A DNA stretch of 16,084 bases, from contig JAFGQA010000167.1 in NCBI GenBank assembly GCA_016935885.1, positions 1 through 16,084 of the forward strand, written 5' to 3'. The position numbers and the translations under genes are program-made. The notes under the pieces are model-generated. The model was not told the origin of the DNA and made no database searches. It saw nothing but the letters and a program-made list of their open reading frames with translations. The number at the start of each line of letters is the position of its first letter. The stretch's first letter is position 1. This document shows, piece after piece, positions 14,874 to 16,084 of the stretch. Source of the DNA: Phycisphaerae bacterium (GTDB lineage Bacteria > Planctomycetota > Phycisphaerae > UBA1845 > UTPLA1).

Positions 14874-15851
14874 TCAATCCGTGCCCATACCCGCTCCCCC
14901 TACCAACGCCGAGACAGACGTCAGCCCACGCCTGCCCAGATACGCCGACAACCCCTCGATAACCTTGATTGGCGCGGTCGGGTCGGCGAACAACGCGGTA
15001 CCGACTGCCACAGCGCTGGCACCCGCCAGCATGAACTCCACCGCATCCCGCCACGACCCGATCCCTCCCATGCCGATGATCGGCACGCCTGCCTCCCGGG
15101 TAACCTCTCGCCACACTCGATGCACCAGATGGACCGCCATCGGCCGGATCGCCGGCCCACTCAATCCCCCTGACCGGTTCGCCAGGACTGGCCGCCAGGT
15201 CTCCACGTCGATCGCCATCCCCGCGAAGGTGTTGACCATCGACAACGCATCCGCGCCGCCCTCGATGGCCGCACGGGCCGTCGCCGTGATGTCGGTTACA
15301 TTCGGCGACAGTTTTACGACCAACACCCCGCGCCGAACCACCGGCCGGACAGCCGCCACCAACTCCCGCAATCGTTCCGGATCCGTCCCAAACACCAGCC
15401 CGCCGCTCACGTTCGGACAGGATACGTTCAGTTCCACTCCGACAACCGATTCGCCACGCCTCGCATCCGCTATCGTGTCAACGCGCCGACACACTTCGAC
15501 GTAGTCCTCGATGCACTGCCCCGCCACGTTCACAAACACCGCCGTTCTGAGCTTGGCGATCTCCGGCACCTTCTCCGCCATGAACCGTTCCAAGCCGACG
15601 TTCGCCAGGCCGATCGCGTTCAACAACCCCGCCGGCGTCTCGACAATGCGCTCCGGCGGATTGCCCATCCGCGGCTCGACCGTTACACTCTTCGTGGTGA
15701 ATCCCCCCAACCGGCTCAGGTCCAGATACGGCGCATACTCCATCCCATACCCGCACGTCCCCGACGCCGTCAGGACAGGGTTCTTCAGCCGCACCTTCCC
15801 AATCCGGACGGACAAATCAGGCTCTATCTTGCCCTTGTCGTTCGTCACCAT
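14874..15851 (-). CDS. pyrD: Dihydroorotate dehydrogenase, class 1B type
   Basis: The product is 325 residues from ATG 15851. An in-frame TTG at 15890 would add 13 poorly conserved residues. The FMN-barrel signatures are LSVRIGKVRLKNPVLTASGT near the start, the GGFTTKSVT strand, NAIGLANVG, the active-site VELNVSCPNV with Cys as catalytic base (about residue 145), VVKLSPNVTDI, SMVNTFAGMAID and the phosphate-binding GVPIIGMGGI and AGASAVAVGTALFADP. A Cys base marks class 1 enzymes; class 2 uses Ser. Similarity to the 1B subtype is inferred, and that subtype works with the PyrK electron-transfer subunit, which is not in this window. The enzyme oxidises dihydroorotate to orotate in pyrimidine synthesis. 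No consensus promoter is visible in the 233 bp upstream, which hold a double hairpin instead. Confidence 0.96.
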   Translation of the reverse strand: MVTNDKGKIEPDLSVRIGKVRLKNPVLTASGTCGYGMEYAPYLDLSRLGGFTTKSVTVEPRMGNPPERIVETPAGLLNAIGLANVGLERFMAEKVPEIAKLRTAVFVNVAGQCIEDYVEVCRRVDTIADARRGESVVGVELNVSCPNVSGGLVFGTDPERLRELVAAVRPVVRRGVLVVKLSPNVTDITATARAAIEGGADALSMVNTFAGMAIDVETWRPVLANRSGGLSGPAIRPMAVHLVHRVWREVTREAGVPIIGMGGIGSWRDAVEFMLAGASAVAVGTALFADPTAPIKVIEGLSAYLGRRGLTSVSALVGGAGMGTD

Positions 15852-16003
15852 CGCACCATCGCCCTCGTTCTCCGGTGTGGCGTCCAGCAACCGCGATCAC
15901 AGGCGCGAGTCCACGGTTGGCTTTGGCGTCGCGCGAAAACGACATGACCGATTGCGCCGCTTGGCTAGTACCGCGTTTCACGAACAGAACGACTGTGCGC
16001 TCT

Positions 16004-16057
16004 GCCGAGAATCCTTTCTCGGCACCGGCTTCAGGACCGAGAAGGGATTCTCGGTCC
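16004..16057. repeat. Two tandem perfect hairpins upstream of pyrD
   Basis: The first palindrome, GCCGAGAATCCTTTCTCGGC (16004-16023), has an 8-bp stem. The second (16034-16057) has a 10-bp stem, GGACCGAGAA/TTCTCGGTCC, around GGGA. Ten bases separate them. Their 18-bp cores are near-identical in inverted orientation (17 of 18). There is no U-tract. They look like a REP-pair (BIME-like) element, with a role in mRNA ends or regulation possible. The rest of 15852-16084 shows no supported gene. Confidence 0.8.
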
Positions 16058-16084
16058 AGCAATCGTAGTCGCGTTTCTTATGAA

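Noticed and set aside
15817..16062. Minus-strand 81-codon frame upstream of pyrD
   Set aside because: It reads through both hairpins, overlaps the pyrD start and has no recognisable domain.

Overview
The window is GC-rich, and every gene I can support lies on the minus strand, so transcription runs from high to low coordinates. Gene content points to a Gram-negative bacterium with a type II secretion or pseudopilus system. A planctomycete-like (Phycisphaerae-type) lineage is my best inference, from the compact NusA N-terminal domain, the Ala-Phe prepilin cleavage sites, the lysine-rich-tailed HhH protein and the many GC-rich palindromic repeats. No rRNA or marker phylogeny is available to confirm this.

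Layout in transcription order. Positions 16084-15852 hold two tandem perfect hairpins and no convincing gene. pyrD (class 1B-type dihydroorotate dehydrogenase) follows, then about 325 bp without a supported gene. Next is a consensus sigma70-type promoter driving a MalK/UgpC/MsmX-type ABC ATPase, which ends at an intrinsic terminator (13131-13159). The translation block follows: nusA, infB, a DUF503/YlxP-like gene and rbfA, the familiar nusA-infB-rbfA cluster but with no rimP upstream of nusA. Tightly packed behind it are a divergent HhH-GPD (endonuclease III-like) protein with a histone H1-like tail, a large TPR lipoprotein and a yebC-family gene. After a 364-bp repeat-bearing gap come gspF, gspG and a GspH-like pseudopilin gene that runs off the window at position 1.

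Functionally the window combines pyrimidine synthesis, sugar-type ABC transport energisation, transcription/translation factors (NusA, IF-2, RbfA, YebC) and the inner-membrane platform plus pseudopilins of a secretion system.

The most unusual signal is repeat DNA read as protein. A cluster of palindromic elements sits in frame inside the prepilin leader of the GspH-like protein, stretching the leader to about 100 residues. A tandem octamer encodes the basic start of the TPR lipoprotein signal peptide, and a degenerate relative of that octamer lies in a linker of the same protein. Two of these three sites fall in peptide that should be removed by processing, which suggests selection tolerates the repeats there. 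The second notable item is the HhH-GPD protein, which keeps the catalytic Asp motif but lacks the Lys and the Fe-S cysteines of endonuclease III.
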